The notes under the pieces were generated by a model, which saw only the letters and a list, made by a program, of their open reading frames with translations, did not search any database and was not told the origin of the DNA. Below, piece by piece: positions 4,970 to 5,419 of a stretch of 5,419 nucleotides of DNA (its first letter is position 1; each line of letters opens with the position of its first letter). Source of the DNA: Prevotellaceae bacterium UBA3646 (GTDB lineage: Bacteria; Bacteroidota; Bacteroidia; Bacteroidales; Bacteroidaceae); assembly GCA_002373535.1 (NCBI GenBank), contig DFKL01000148.1:1-5419 (forward strand), given 5' to 3'. Position numbers and translations under genes: made by a program.

Positions 4970-5419
4970 TTAATTAAATATCTCTTGTAGTTTCTTCTCA
5001 ATTTCCTCACCTCGCAATCCACGGGCGAGGATGGTGCCGTCGGGTGCGAAGAGGATGGTTGCCGGAATTGCAGTCACACCATAGGTGCTCATTGGAGCCG
5101 ACTTATAGATCTGCGGAAAAGGGATATTCATCTTCTGGACCACAGAGTCGGAAAGCTCCGGCTTGTCATTTACGGTGATACCGACCACTTCAAGACCTTT
5201 TTCCTTGTACTTCTCAAAAATCGCAATGACGCCCGGCATCTCTGCCTTGCAAGGGCCACACCAGGAAGCCCAGAAGTCTAAGAGGACATACTTGCCCCGC
5301 CCCACATAATCGGAGAGCTTTATTGGCTGTCCGTCTCGTGATATTCCTGTGAGTTCCTTGAACATCTTGCCCTCTTCGGTTTCCTGCGCGATAGTCAGAT
5401 TATCTTTAAGCATCTCTAT
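4970..5419 (-). CDS. TlpA/ResA-family thioredoxin-like protein, C-terminal part (cut by the window)
   Basis: The frame stays open to the last base (…ATA GAG before the first in-window ATG at 5413), so the true N-terminus lies beyond 5419. Proteins of this type usually carry a signal peptide and a beta-rich domain (often DUF4369-like) before the part seen here. Counting from the methionine at 5413, the visible portion is a full thioredoxin domain. FKELTGISRDGQPIKLSDYV (18-37) is the typical lead-in, YVLLDFWASWCGPC at 42-55 gives active cysteines C52 and C55, and TAIPATILFAPDGTI at 114-128 holds the cis-proline P117. The C-terminal ARGLRGEEIEKKLQEIF is common in Bacteroidales members. Expected to be a periplasmic or lipid-anchored thiol-disulfide oxidoreductase, probably transcribed with the downstream thioredoxin gene, whose ATG is 10 bp away. 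The family is certain; the substrate is unknown and the total length cannot be judged. Confidence 0.9.
   Translation of the reverse strand: MEMLKDNLTIAQETEEGKMFKELTGISRDGQPIKLSDYVGRGKYVLLDFWASWCGPCKAEMPGVIAIFEKYKEKGLEVVGITVNDKPELSDSVVQKMNIPFPQIYKSAPMSTYGVTAIPATILFAPDGTILARGLRGEEIEKKLQEIFN

Noticed and set aside
4960..5022. Earlier start at 5022 for the 557-aa thioredoxin protein
   Set aside because: It would add 21 charged residues ahead of a good signal peptide and overlap the upstream gene by 53 bp.

Overview
This 5.4-kb window looks chromosomal and comes from a member of the Bacteroidales (Bacteroides/Prevotella-like). Four things point there. Promoters match the Bacteroidetes form (TTTG-like box, 19-21 bp, TAnnTTTG). 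Start codons generally lack good Shine-Dalgarno sequences. The window carries periplasmic TlpA/ResA-type thioredoxin proteins of the kind abundant in this group. The recognisable proteins are Bacteroidales-like in style. The genus cannot be fixed from sequence reading alone.

Layout. (1) 1-826: a class I SAM-dependent methyltransferase on the + strand, with its promoter so close to the ATG that the mRNA should be almost leaderless. It converges, with a 5-bp gap, on (2) 827-1690: a membrane-anchored DRGH-type DNA/RNA non-specific endonuclease on the - strand. (3) 1691-3285: an AT-rich segment with one gene, a short lipoprotein with a phosphodiester-glycosidase-like (NAGPA) domain at 2244-3023 (-). 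(4) 3286-5419: two - strand genes 10 bp apart, both with C-terminal thioredoxin folds. The first (4970 to the window edge) is cut off by the window. The second (3286-4959) has a long N-terminal region I cannot assign and a GCGPC active site.

The most striking structure is in segment 3. A 126-bp sequence occurs twice in opposite orientation, at 1785-1910 and 3085-3210. The copies align without gaps at 114/126 positions by hand count and bracket the lipoprotein gene at a distance of 1174 bp. Each copy has weakly symmetrical ends (GGTaCAAAA / TTTTGACC), an internal 8-bp stem-loop, and an intact outward-facing Bacteroidetes promoter near its outer end. The left one points at the nuclease gene. 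The right one points antisense into the 3' end of the thioredoxin gene. The pair may be a MITE-like mobile repeat carrying a promoter, the ends of a small element with the lipoprotein gene as cargo, or a duplicated regulatory region. No target-site duplication was found, so the mobile interpretation is inference.

Functionally, three of the five genes encode proteins predicted to be exported (nuclease, lipoprotein, 557-aa thioredoxin protein), and the partial thioredoxin gene probably encodes a fourth. The thioredoxin pair is probably one transcription unit acting on envelope thiols. I see no evidence that the methyltransferase, nuclease and lipoprotein act in one pathway.
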